Assembly: GCA_022826745.1 (NCBI GenBank)
Contig: JAJDUI010000037.1
Coordinates: 248,001-312,000, forward strand
Direction: 5' to 3'
Source: Thermoanaerobaculia bacterium
GTDB taxonomy: Bacteria > Acidobacteriota > Thermoanaerobaculia > Multivoradales > Multivoraceae
Length of the DNA: 64,000 nucleotides
Both the position numbers and the translations under genes were made by a program. Positions 7,593 through 15,847 of the stretch are shown one piece after another. Below the pieces are notes generated by a model that had not been told where the DNA came from, did not search any database, and saw nothing but the letters and a program-made list of their open reading frames with translations. How positions within the stretch are numbered: the first letter of the stretch is position 1; the number at the start of each line of letters is the position of its first letter.

Positions 7593-8954
7593 ATGCAAAG
7601 CAGTCTCGGACCGGAAGCGTCGAACAACGGTAACTGGGGTCCGCTGGTCACGAGAAAGTCCGTCATGCGGTCCGGCCTGGCCGCGCTGCTCGTCGCTCCC
7701 TTCACCGCGTCGTCGCTGGTCGCGGGCCGCGGCCAGGAATCCGGAGGCTCCGAGGACGAGTCGTCGGATTGGGCGGAAGGTCGGGGCGCCACGGACGAAG
7801 AGATCGTTCTCGGCGTGTCCGCCGCCTTCTCCGGTCCCTCCAGAGGGCTCGGCACGGAGCTCTACCGTGGCGCCATGGCGTACTTCAACCACGTGAACGG
7901 GAACGGCGGCATCGAGGGCCGGAGAGTCAGCCTGAGGTTGTACGACGACGGCTATCAGCCCGATCCCTGCGTCCAGAACACGATGAGGCTGATGCTGGAG
8001 GACAAGGTGTTCTCCCTCTTCGGCTACGTCGGGACGCCGACCGTCACCCGGGTCCTCCCGATCCTGAAGAAGTTCCAGGACGAGAAGATCTTCCTGTTCT
8101 TCCCGTTCACCGGCGCCCAGCCGCAACGGGAGCCGCCCTACGGCGAGTTCGCGTTCAACCTGCGAGCCTCCTATAACCAGGAGACGGCGGGGTTGGTCGA
8201 CAATCTCGTGCAGATCGGCAGGCGGCGAATCGCCGTCTTCTACCAGATCGACGCCTACGGCCGGAGCGGCTGGGCCGGCGTCAGGGCGGCACTGGACAAG
8301 CACGGCGAGCGGCTCGCCGGCGAGGCGACCTACAGCCGCGGCGAGAAGTTCACCGGCAGCATGAGAAAGCAGGTCGAGATCCTGCAGGGCGTTTCGCCGG
8401 ACGCCGTCATCTGCATCGGCGCGTACGCCGCCTGCGCCGCGTTCGCGCGCGACGCCGTCGACCTCGGGCTTGAGGTGCCGATCGCCAACCTCTCCTTCGT
8501 AGGCAGCGAGAACCTGCTGAAGCTCCTGACCGAGGGGCAGGATGACGCCGAGAGATACACCCGGCAGTTGATCAACTCCCAGGTCGTCCCCAGCTACGAG
8601 GACACCTCGATTCCGGCGGTCCAGGAGTATCGGGACCTGATGGCGCGCTACGACCCCCAGGTGCCGGCCGACCTGGTGCAGGAGGAGTACGCGCCGTTCC
8701 CGCACAGCTTCGGCAGCCTCGAGGGATTCCTGAACGCCAAGCTGATGGGAGAGATTCTGCGGCGGCTGGGGCCGAACCCGGACCGGGCCGGGCTGGAGGA
8801 GGCGATCTTCTCGATCGAGGACTTCGACCTCGGTATAAGCGAACGCGTGTCATTCAGTCCCGACCGCCGTCAGGGGCTCCAGAGCGTCTACCACACCGTC
8901 GTCGAGGACGGCCGGTTCGTCCCGCTCGACGACTGGGGCGCCAGGTTCGGCTGA
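7593..8954 (+). CDS. Branched-chain amino-acid-type (LivJ-like) periplasmic binding protein
   Basis: A 453-residue type I periplasmic binding protein. After an N-terminal extension and a hydrophobic export segment (MRSGLAALLVAPF at about 25-37), the mature part begins with EEIVLGVSAAFSGPSRGLG, typical of Leu/Ile/Val-binding proteins, followed by GAMAYFNHVNGNGGIEGR and LRLYDDGYQPD. The strong AGGAGG supports the ATG at 7593; a start at 7665 would give a more ordinary signal peptide. No permease or ATPase genes are adjacent, so it may serve a distant transporter or deliver ligand information to the sensor-like membrane protein that starts one base after its stop. The ligand is unknown. Confidence 0.85.
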   Translation: MQSSLGPEASNNGNWGPLVTRKSVMRSGLAALLVAPFTASSLVAGRGQESGGSEDESSDWAEGRGATDEEIVLGVSAAFSGPSRGLGTELYRGAMAYFNHVNGNGGIEGRRVSLRLYDDGYQPDPCVQNTMRLMLEDKVFSLFGYVGTPTVTRVLPILKKFQDEKIFLFFPFTGAQPQREPPYGEFAFNLRASYNQETAGLVDNLVQIGRRRIAVFYQIDAYGRSGWAGVRAALDKHGERLAGEATYSRGEKFTGSMRKQVEILQGVSPDAVICIGAYAACAAFARDAVDLGLEVPIANLSFVGSENLLKLLTEGQDDAERYTRQLINSQVVPSYEDTSIPAVQEYRDLMARYDPQVPADLVQEEYAPFPHSFGSLEGFLNAKLMGEILRRLGPNPDRAGLEEAIFSIEDFDLGISERVSFSPDRRQGLQSVYHTVVEDGRFVPLDDWGARFG

Positions 8955-8955
8955 G

Positions 8956-9696
8956 ATGAGAATCCGCAGGCTGTTCAAGTGGACGAGGTTCGGCATCTTC
9001 GCCGTCTTCGGCCTGATCGTCCTGTCGACCTCCATTCTCTGCATCTACACCGTCGACACCGAGTTATCGGCGGAGTACGAGGTCAACACCCAGAACATCG
9101 CCAAGACGATCGCCGACTCGAGCGCCGGCATTCTCCTGAACCAGAATCTCGCGACGCTGCAGTCGCTGGTCGACCAGTTTCTCGAGGTTCAGGGCATCCG
9201 GTACATCTACATCACCAGCGAGACGGGCGAGTTCCTGGCCCACACCTTCGTGCCCGGCATCCCCGAGGAAATCCTGGAGAGCGAACACAGCAACACGGCG
9301 CCGGTTGAACGAAGCCTGCCCGGGATGGGCGACTTCATCGAGGTCGGCAGCCCGATCCTGGCCGGAGTCGCCGGGACCGTCCACGTCGGCATGGACCTCG
9401 ACGTCGTCGCCCTCAAGATCCAGCGGGCGATCGGCCAGCAGGTCTACCTGATCAGCGTCATGCTCCTCATCGCCGTGCTGGCCTCGATCTGGTTCGTCAA
9501 TCTGGCCGCGAAGCCGCTGGGCGAACTGCTCGCCTACGCGGTGGAACTGGCGAAGGACGGAGAGAACGACGAGCTCGGCGAGCGCGATCTCCTGGCGCGC
9601 GACGACGAGGTGGGCCACCTGGCGCGGCTGTTCCTTCACGTGTCGCGCCAGGGCGGCGGCCGGGGTCTGCCGGCGAACACGTCCGGCACGGAGTAG
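8956..9696 (+). CDS. Membrane protein with extracytoplasmic CACHE-like sensor and HAMP-like domain, no output domain
   Basis: A 246-residue protein with one transmembrane helix at about 10-32, a periplasmic region of about 125 residues containing NIAKTIADSS, LVDQFLEVQGIRYIYI and VAGTVHVGMD (single-CACHE/PAS-like features), a second helix at about 160-180 and a HAMP-like segment (AKPLGELLAYAVELAKDG ... RDDEVGHLARLF). HAMP domains normally pass the signal to a kinase, cyclase or chemotaxis domain, but this protein ends about 20 residues later. It is separated by one base from the binding-protein gene and by 7 from an MFS carrier gene. A role sensing the binding protein's ligand and acting through a separate partner is inference. 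Confidence 0.75.
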   Translation: MRIRRLFKWTRFGIFAVFGLIVLSTSILCIYTVDTELSAEYEVNTQNIAKTIADSSAGILLNQNLATLQSLVDQFLEVQGIRYIYITSETGEFLAHTFVPGIPEEILESEHSNTAPVERSLPGMGDFIEVGSPILAGVAGTVHVGMDLDVVALKIQRAIGQQVYLISVMLLIAVLASIWFVNLAAKPLGELLAYAVELAKDGENDELGERDLLARDDEVGHLARLFLHVSRQGGGRGLPANTSGTE

Positions 9697-9703
9697 CGCG
9701 GCG

Positions 9704-11017
9704 GTGCGGGTACCGAGAGTCGTCATCGCGCTGCTCTGCACGACGCTCCAGTTGTGCTTCGGCACCGTCTACGCCTGGAGCTTCTTCCAGACGATGCTGG
9801 TCCGGCAGGCGGGGTGGACCTTCTCGCAGACGGCCTGGGCGTTCAGCATCACGATCTTCACGCTGGGCGTGTCGGCGGCCTGGGCCGGGCAGGTGCTGCC
9901 GCGGCTGGGACCCAGGAAGCTTGCCGTGATCGGCAGCATCCTGTTCTCGGGCGGCTACCTGGTCGCGGCAGCCGCCCTCCGGCTGGACATGCTGCCGCTC
10001 TTCTACATCGGCTATGGCGTGATCGGCGGCGCCGGCATCGGTCTGGGCTACGTGACGCCGGTCGCGACGGTGGCCAAGTGGTTCCCGGACCACAAGGGAC
10101 TGGTGACCGGGATCGTCGTCATGGGCTTCGGCGTCGGCGCCTTCCTGCTCAGCAAGGGACTGGCGCCCCTGCTGGTGCTGCGCACGGGCGAGGACCTGTC
10201 CGAGGTGTTCCTCTGGCTCGGCATCACCTTCGCCTGTCTCCTGATCCCCTGCAGCCTGCTGCTGAGCGATCCGCCCGTTCCCTCGGATCTGGTGAAGTCC
10301 GTCGCCGGGCCCGCCGCGGAGACGGCGCCCGCGGAAGACGACACGGCCGTCAGGACCTACCTCGGTTCCCAGCAGTTCGTGTTCATGTGGATCGTCTTCT
10401 TCTTCAACATCGCGGCCGGCATCACGGTGATCAGCTTCCAGTCGGAGCTGCTCCAGGAGGTCTGGGGCCTCTCCGACCCCTCGCTCGAGCCGGCGACCCT
10501 GGCGGAGTACGGGGCCACGCTGATCGCGATCAGTTCGCTGTGCAACGGCGTGGGGAGACTGTTCTGGGGCCTGCTGTCGGACCGCATCGGCCGGGTGAAG
10601 GTCTTCCGGATCCTGCTCGCGAGCCAGATGGTCGTGTTCGGCGTGCTGATGACCGAAACGAATCCGTGGATCTTCTCGATCCTCGTCTGCTACGTGCTGC
10701 TCTGCTTCGGCGGCGGGTTCGCCACCATGCCGCCCTTCGTCCTGGACGTCTTCGGTTCGCGAAAGATGTCCTCGATCTACGGCGCCGTGCTCACCGCCTG
10801 GGCGGCCGCCGGAATCGTCGGTCCCGTCTACCTGGGCTACCTCAAGGACGGCTACCCCGACCGCGCGGTCATGTACTGCTTCCTGGTCGGGATCCTCATG
10901 CTGGGGGGCGGCTTCCTCTTCTCCTACCTGCTGACCGACGACCGGATGCGCCTGGGACGGCCGACGCTCGAGGGAACCCTCCGCGAGTTCGGGATCCCCG
11001 TTTCCGGCCGGGGCTGA
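9704..11017 (+). CDS. MFS transporter, OxlT-like (oxalate:formate antiporter family)
   Basis: A 437-residue, 12-helix major facilitator protein. The first helix region (LCFGTVYAWSFF), GWTFSQTAWAFSI, the RLGPRKLAVIGSILF loop, GGAGIGLGYVTPVATVAKWFPDHKG and the second-half GRLFWGLLSDRIGR loop match the OxlT-like subgroup (family pattern G.G.Y..P...A..WFP...G). The substrate is probably a small carboxylate, but that is family inference. The start is GTG at 9704. The gene lies between the CACHE/HAMP protein and a UbiA-type gene with 7-base gaps, so it is likely part of an operon beginning at 7593. Confidence 0.85.
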   Translation: MRVPRVVIALLCTTLQLCFGTVYAWSFFQTMLVRQAGWTFSQTAWAFSITIFTLGVSAAWAGQVLPRLGPRKLAVIGSILFSGGYLVAAAALRLDMLPLFYIGYGVIGGAGIGLGYVTPVATVAKWFPDHKGLVTGIVVMGFGVGAFLLSKGLAPLLVLRTGEDLSEVFLWLGITFACLLIPCSLLLSDPPVPSDLVKSVAGPAAETAPAEDDTAVRTYLGSQQFVFMWIVFFFNIAAGITVISFQSELLQEVWGLSDPSLEPATLAEYGATLIAISSLCNGVGRLFWGLLSDRIGRVKVFRILLASQMVVFGVLMTETNPWIFSILVCYVLLCFGGGFATMPPFVLDVFGSRKMSSIYGAVLTAWAAAGIVGPVYLGYLKDGYPDRAVMYCFLVGILMLGGGFLFSYLLTDDRMRLGRPTLEGTLREFGIPVSGRG

Positions 11018-11024
11018 CCGCTTC

Positions 11025-11909
11025 GTGCCGCTCTTCAGGTCGCTGCGTCCGGCGCAGTGGAGCAAGAACGTGTTCGTCCTGGCGCCGGCGACGTTCGCCG
11101 GCAGCCTCCTGGATCGCGGCACGATGGAGGCTTCGGCGATCGCCTTCGTCGCGTTCTGCGCCGCGGCCAGCGCCGTCTACCTGTTCAACGACCTGCGCGA
11201 CCGCGAGCAGGACCGCCGGCATCCCCGGAAGCGGTTGCGGCCGGTGGCGTCCGGCGCTTTGGGCACGGCGCCGGCCGCCGCCACGGGCGCCGCGCTTGCC
11301 GCCGCCGCGCTGATCGCGGCCTGGACGCTCAACCGGGAGACGGCGCTTCTGGTCGGCCTCTACCTGCTGGCGAACCTGCTCTACAGCCTCTGGCTGAAGG
11401 AGATCGTGATCGTCGACGTGATGGTGCTCGCGAGCGGTTACGTCATCCGGGTGGTGGTCGGCGCGGCCGCGGTCGGGGTCACGGTGTCCGCCTGGCTGCT
11501 GCTCTGCACGGTCTTCCTGTCGCTCTTCCTGGGCTTCTCCAAGCGCCGCCACGAACTCGTGCTGCTTCCGGCCGACGCCGGCGAGCAGCGGGCGGTTCTC
11601 GACCACTACAGCCCGGCGTTCCTGGACCAGATGATGAACGTCGTGACCGCGTCGACTTTGCTGTCCTATGCCCTCTACACGACGGCCGACGAGACGGTCG
11701 TGCGCTTCGGCGACTACGGCCTGGTCTGGACCGTTCCGTTCGTGCTGTTCGGCATCTTCCGCTACCTCTACCTGATCCACAAGGCCGAAAATCCCAAGCA
11801 GCGAAACCCGACCGAGCTACTCCTTTACGACATTCCTTTCCTCGTGAACGTGGGGCTCTACGCCCTGGCCGTCTTCGTGATCGTCTATCTGGCGGGGCCG
11901 GCGCAGTAG
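11025..11909 (+). CDS. UbiA-family prenyltransferase, decaprenyl-phosphate phosphoribosyltransferase-like
   Basis: A 294-residue polytopic UbiA-family enzyme. The first Asp-rich motif is NDLRDREQDRRHPRKRLRP, the variant with HPxKRxRP seen in enzymes that transfer 5-phosphoribose from PRPP to polyprenyl phosphate. The N-terminal LRPAQWSKNVFVLAP and the later YSLWLKEIVIVDVM also match that group. In mycobacteria the product supplies arabinose donors for the cell wall; here it may serve a glycolipid or glycan pathway, which is inference. The substrate polyprenyl phosphate would come from the isoprenoid genes in this window. The last 93 bases overlap the convergent flippase-like gene. Confidence 0.82.
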   Translation: MPLFRSLRPAQWSKNVFVLAPATFAGSLLDRGTMEASAIAFVAFCAAASAVYLFNDLRDREQDRRHPRKRLRPVASGALGTAPAAATGAALAAAALIAAWTLNRETALLVGLYLLANLLYSLWLKEIVIVDVMVLASGYVIRVVVGAAAVGVTVSAWLLLCTVFLSLFLGFSKRRHELVLLPADAGEQRAVLDHYSPAFLDQMMNVVTASTLLSYALYTTADETVVRFGDYGLVWTVPFVLFGIFRYLYLIHKAENPKQRNPTELLLYDIPFLVNVGLYALAVFVIVYLAGPAQ

Positions 11910-12863
11910 CGACAGCACCCAGGGCATGGCCAGCAAGCCGACCGCGACCGCGAACCAGAAGGTGGCGGCGCGGACGATGATGGTCGAGGCCATCGCGGCG
12001 TCGAGAGCCACACCCTGGCGTTCCAGCAGCAGGACGAGCGATCCCTCCGCGGCGAGCAGGCCGCCGGGGATCATCGAGGCGGCACCCGCGACGCTGGAGG
12101 CCGCGTAGTCGAACACCGAGGCCAGCACGGGCACCGAGGGCGCGTAGTGGCGGACGACGAGCGCGCAGCCGATGCCCTCGGCCGCCCACGCCGCGGTGGA
12201 GAGGGCGAGGCCCGGGAGCAGCATCCTGGGTTCCACGAGTTTCGTGAATGCCTGATGGATGTCGATCAGCAGGGCGGCGCGACCCCTGGCGAGCCGGCTC
12301 TTCGCCAGCAGGGGCAGCAGTCGTCTCGTGAGAGGACCGTAGGCCACGGCGACCACGGCGACGGCCGCGACGAGGACGATGGGAGCCACGAACGAGCGCT
12401 GACCGGTGAAGACGAAGACCGACGACAGGAGCAGCAGCAGGACGGCGAAGACGTCGAGCAGCCGCTCGGTGACGACGACGGCGACGACCGGACGCGCCCG
12501 TCCGCCGCCGAACTCGCGCGCCAGCCAGGCCTTGGCGAGCTCGCCGGCCTTGCCCGGCGTCACCGCGAGCAGGAAGCCGGTCAGGAAGATGGCGAGGCTG
12601 CGGCTCCACTTCAGGCGGACGTCGAGTTGCCGCAGGTACATCTGCCAGCGAACGAAGCGCAGCCAGTAGTTGACGGCGGACAGCAACAGCACGACGGCCA
12701 GCGTCGAGGGGCTGAAGTCCCGGATCAGATCGCGGATCTGCTCGAAGTCGCCGACGAAGCCGAGTGCGGCGAAGGTGACCGTGCCCAGCAGGAGCAGGAT
12801 CAGCAGGCCCCTTCCGATGCCGCGGAACGGCTGGTGGTTGGAGAGCTGCACGAGCGGCGGCAT
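11817..12863 (-). CDS. Flippase-like integral membrane protein (lysylphosphatidylglycerol synthase TM-region family)
   Basis: A 348-residue protein with about eight hydrophobic helices. It shows the family features of the UPF0104/'flippase-like' group: VNYWLRFVRWQMYLRQL, FLTGFLLAVTPGKAGELAKAWLAREF (family pattern TPGkaGElvk...) and MIPGGLLAAEGSLVLLL near the C-terminus. Such proteins are the membrane parts of MprF-type flippases, or stand-alone proteins near glycosyltransferase genes. I start it at ATG 12863 (MPPLVQLSNH); an upstream frame to 12953 would collide with the divergent M20 gene. Its C-terminal 30 residues, charged and His-rich, are encoded opposite the end of the UbiA-like gene. 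Confidence 0.8.
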   Translation of the reverse strand: MPPLVQLSNHQPFRGIGRGLLILLLLGTVTFAALGFVGDFEQIRDLIRDFSPSTLAVVLLLSAVNYWLRFVRWQMYLRQLDVRLKWSRSLAIFLTGFLLAVTPGKAGELAKAWLAREFGGGRARPVVAVVVTERLLDVFAVLLLLLSSVFVFTGQRSFVAPIVLVAAVAVVAVAYGPLTRRLLPLLAKSRLARGRAALLIDIHQAFTKLVEPRMLLPGLALSTAAWAAEGIGCALVVRHYAPSVPVLASVFDYAASSVAGAASMIPGGLLAAEGSLVLLLERQGVALDAAMASTIIVRAATFWFAVAVGLLAMPWVLSLLRRPRQIDDHEDGQGVEPHVHEERNVVKE

Positions 12864-12923
12864 GGACGGTAGCAGCTTGGCGACCGTACAGCTCAGGTGG
12901 GAGGCGCTAAGCTGATTCCGCAC

Positions 12924-14423
12924 ATGTCGAGCGCGAAGTCGAAGGCGCGGCACCGCCTGGCTGCCCGGATCGTGCTCTATGGAGCGTTGCTCGCGGCCCT
13001 CGCTTTCGCCGTCGTGTTATCCCGGCGGACGGCGCCGCCTCCGACCTTCGACACGAGCTGGAGGGACGTCGACTACGGGGCGGACGAGAACGTCCGGCGC
13101 CTTCAGGACCTGGTGCGGATCGACACGACGCCGGACACGGGCCGCGAGATCGACGCCGCGCGCTACCTGGGCGGCATTCTGGAGGAGGCGGGCCTTGCCG
13201 TGGAGATCGAGCCGCACGAGGGCGCCCGGGCAAACCTCTGGGCGATCCTCGAAGGCGAGAGCCGGGAGGCGCTGGTGCTTCACAACCACCTCGACGTCGA
13301 GCCGGTGCGGCACCCGGAGGAGTGGGTCGTGCCGCCCTTCGAGGGGCGGATCGAGCCGCCATGGATCATCGGCCGCGGCGTGTTCGACATGAAGAGCGTG
13401 ACGGTGGCTCAGCTCGCCGCGATGCTGGCGGCCGCGGAGCGGACGGCGGCAACCGGCCGGCGCCCGAGCCGGTCGCTGATCTTCCTCGCGACGAGCAGCG
13501 AGGAGACCGGCAGCGACCCGGGGACGCGTCACATCCTCGCCCACCGCCCGGAACTCACGGAGCGGTTCTGGGCGGTGCTGGGTGAGGGCGGCGTGCTGGA
13601 GGCGACGTGGACGGACGAGGTGAAGTACTGGGGCACCTCGTTCGCCCAGAAGCAGTTCCTGGAGGTAGTGGCCACGGCGCCGGCGGCGGAGCGGCTGGAG
13701 CGGCTGCGCGCGGACCTGCTCTCGGCGCTCCGTACCGCGAAGCCGGTGGCGGTGGTGCCGGAGGTGGCGGCGTTCGCGGCGGCCTACGGGCCGTCTCGCC
13801 AGCACCCGGAGTACCGGGCGGCGCTGGCGGAGCCCGACCGGGTGCTCGACGAACCGGAACTGTTCGATAGCCTGCCGAACCTGCTCAAGGCGTTGTTCCG
13901 CAACGAGGCGCACCCGTTCTTCGTCGAAGCCGCTTCCTCTGGCGGCTACCGGTTGCGAATCGTCCTCCACTTGCTGCCCGGCCTGGACGCAGACGCGGCC
14001 GCGGCCGAACTGCTGCCCGCCCGGCTACTGGACGGCGTGGAGATCCGCGTCCACGAGCGGCGGGGAGCGGCGCATGGCAGTCCCCTCGATCATCCGGCCT
14101 ACCTGCGGCTGACCGAGTCGCTGCGCCGGCGCACCGGCGTCGAGCCGGACCGGATCGGTCCCTACCTGCTGGCGCGCTATGCCAACGACGCCCGCTTCTT
14201 CCGGCTCGACGGCATCGCCGCGTACGGATTCACGCCCTTCCGGTTCCTGGCGGTCGATTCGATGACCGTCGCGGGCCCGAACGAGAAGATCGCCCTGCCT
14301 GCCTTCGTGGACGGCGTCGAGCTGTACCGCCAGGTCGTACTGGACCTTCTCGACCTGCCGCCGACTGCCGGGACACGACTGACCACCGCCTCCTCGGGCG
14401 GAGTGGCGGAGGCGGCCCGGTGA
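12924..14423 (+). CDS. M20-family metallohydrolase paralogue lacking key residues (possible pseudoenzyme)
   Basis: A 499-residue protein with an N-terminal membrane anchor (VLYGALLAALAFAVVL), then an M20 fold: LHNHLDVEPVRHPEEW for the first metal-binding motif, GRGVFDMKSV for the bridging Asp and ATSSEETGSDPG for the Glu pair. Differences from active relatives are striking. Where the gene just downstream has the dimer-domain GGHGS, this protein reads VVATAPAAE with no His, and where the neighbour has AGIHGLDE with the last metal-ligand His, it reads TVAGPNE. It may be inactive, regulatory or structural. The ATG at 12924 was chosen over GTG 12897. It overlaps the next gene by 4 bases (GTGA). 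Confidence 0.82.
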   Translation: MSSAKSKARHRLAARIVLYGALLAALAFAVVLSRRTAPPPTFDTSWRDVDYGADENVRRLQDLVRIDTTPDTGREIDAARYLGGILEEAGLAVEIEPHEGARANLWAILEGESREALVLHNHLDVEPVRHPEEWVVPPFEGRIEPPWIIGRGVFDMKSVTVAQLAAMLAAAERTAATGRRPSRSLIFLATSSEETGSDPGTRHILAHRPELTERFWAVLGEGGVLEATWTDEVKYWGTSFAQKQFLEVVATAPAAERLERLRADLLSALRTAKPVAVVPEVAAFAAAYGPSRQHPEYRAALAEPDRVLDEPELFDSLPNLLKALFRNEAHPFFVEAASSGGYRLRIVLHLLPGLDADAAAAELLPARLLDGVEIRVHERRGAAHGSPLDHPAYLRLTESLRRRTGVEPDRIGPYLLARYANDARFFRLDGIAAYGFTPFRFLAVDSMTVAGPNEKIALPAFVDGVELYRQVVLDLLDLPPTAGTRLTTASSGGVAEAAR

Positions 14424-15847
14424 GGGCGCCCGGCGCGCGGCGGACAGGCCTGCTCCTGGCCTCCACCGCGGTTCTGCTGGCGGCCGGGCCGGCCTTCGCC
14501 GGCGCCGGGCCGGTCGCCTGGTTTCAGACCTACCTGTCGTTCGACACCAGCAATCCCCCGGGCGCCGAGCGGGCCGCCGTCGAGTACCTGGTTTCACTGA
14601 TCGAGCGCCACGATCCGGAGGGCGAGCTCGACGTTCGGGTGCTGACCAGCCCCGGCGGCCGGGCCAACCTCTACGCGCGGTTGCCGGCGAACGTCCCCGA
14701 TGCCGCCGCCGGCGCCCTGGTGCTGCTGCATCACGTCGACGTGGTCCCGGCGGGAGAGGGCTGGAGCCGGCCGCCGTTCGGCGGAACGATGCACGACGGG
14801 AAGATCTGGGGCCGCGGCGCCCTCGATGCGAAGAGCCTCGGCATCGCCCATCTGGGCGCGATGCTGCATGTGCTCGAGAGCGGTCAGCCGCGGCGCCGCG
14901 ACCTGATCTTCGTCGCCAGCGCGGACGAGGAGGCGGGCGGCGCCGACGGTGTCGGCTGGTTGCTGGAGGAGCACTGGGAGCTGTTCGCCGATGCCGAGGC
15001 CGTGCTGAACGAGGCGGGCGTGAACCGGGTGGCTGGGGACCGCCTGCTGTGGTGGGGCATCGAGACGGCGCAGAAGCAGGTCCTCTGGCTCCGCGTCATG
15101 GCCTCCGGCCGCGGAGGGCACGGTTCGGGATTCAACCCGGCGAGCCCCACGCACCGCCTCGTGCGGGCGCTGAACCGGGTGCTCGAACTGGAACATCCGT
15201 GGCGGGTCACGACGGCGGCGCACGAGGCCTACCGGGGCCTCGCGACGTTCCACTCGGGGGAGTTCGCCGAGGTCTTCGATCAGCCGATTGAGGGCGTGCA
15301 GGCGGAACTCGACCGGCGGCTGCGGGTTGGTGGCCTGGACCGTGTACTGCTGCCCGGCATGTCGGCGAGTTTCCGCGACACGGTGCAGATCACGCGGATC
15401 GACAATGGCTCCGGACCGGTCAATGTGGCGCCCGGTGAGGCTGTGGCGTTCATCGACGCCCGCCTGCTGCCGGACACGGATGCCGATGCCTTTCGCCGGC
15501 GGGTCGACACCGTCCTGGGTACCGGCATCCACGTCGAGGAGCTCCTGCGCTCGGACGCCAGCCCGGCGTCGAGCACCCAAAGCGACGTCTACCGGACGCT
15601 GGAGCGCGTCCTCGGTGTACGCGCGCCGGTGGCGCCGGCGATGATCGCCGGCGCGACGGACTCGCGCTTCTTCCGCCAGCGCGGCGTGGACGCCTACGGT
15701 TTCTCGCCGTTCGTCGTTGCCTCCGGGGACGCGGCGGGGATCCACGGGCTCGACGAGCGGATACCTGTCGACGCTTTCCTTCGCGGCTGCGAGATGATGA
15801 AACGGGTCGTCGGCGCGCTCGTTCGGGGCAGCGGCGGGCAGCCATGA
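14420..15847 (+). CDS. M20-family zinc carboxypeptidase/aminoacylase, exported
   Basis: A 475-residue protein with a signal peptide (LLLASTAVLLAAGPAFAGA) followed by a complete M20 set: LLHHVDVVPAGEGW, GRGALDAKSLG, ASADEEAGG, the dimer-domain GRGGHGSGF and the final AGIHGLDERI with the last zinc-ligand His. This fits a periplasmic two-zinc hydrolase of the carboxypeptidase S / aminoacylase type (PM20D1-like) that cleaves N-acyl amino acids or dipeptides; the substrate is unknown. Its GTG start overlaps the previous stop (GTGA), and its own stop overlaps the prepilin peptidase start (ATGA). The two M20 proteins are therefore made together, possibly as a heteromer. Confidence 0.9.
   Translation: MRAPGARRTGLLLASTAVLLAAGPAFAGAGPVAWFQTYLSFDTSNPPGAERAAVEYLVSLIERHDPEGELDVRVLTSPGGRANLYARLPANVPDAAAGALVLLHHVDVVPAGEGWSRPPFGGTMHDGKIWGRGALDAKSLGIAHLGAMLHVLESGQPRRRDLIFVASADEEAGGADGVGWLLEEHWELFADAEAVLNEAGVNRVAGDRLLWWGIETAQKQVLWLRVMASGRGGHGSGFNPASPTHRLVRALNRVLELEHPWRVTTAAHEAYRGLATFHSGEFAEVFDQPIEGVQAELDRRLRVGGLDRVLLPGMSASFRDTVQITRIDNGSGPVNVAPGEAVAFIDARLLPDTDADAFRRRVDTVLGTGIHVEELLRSDASPASSTQSDVYRTLERVLGVRAPVAPAMIAGATDSRFFRQRGVDAYGFSPFVVASGDAAGIHGLDERIPVDAFLRGCEMMKRVVGALVRGSGGQP

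Noticed and set aside
12897..12923. Upstream GTG start for the first M20 gene
   Set aside because: It would add nine residues without a ribosome-binding site; the ATG at 12924 gives a normal membrane-anchor N-terminus.
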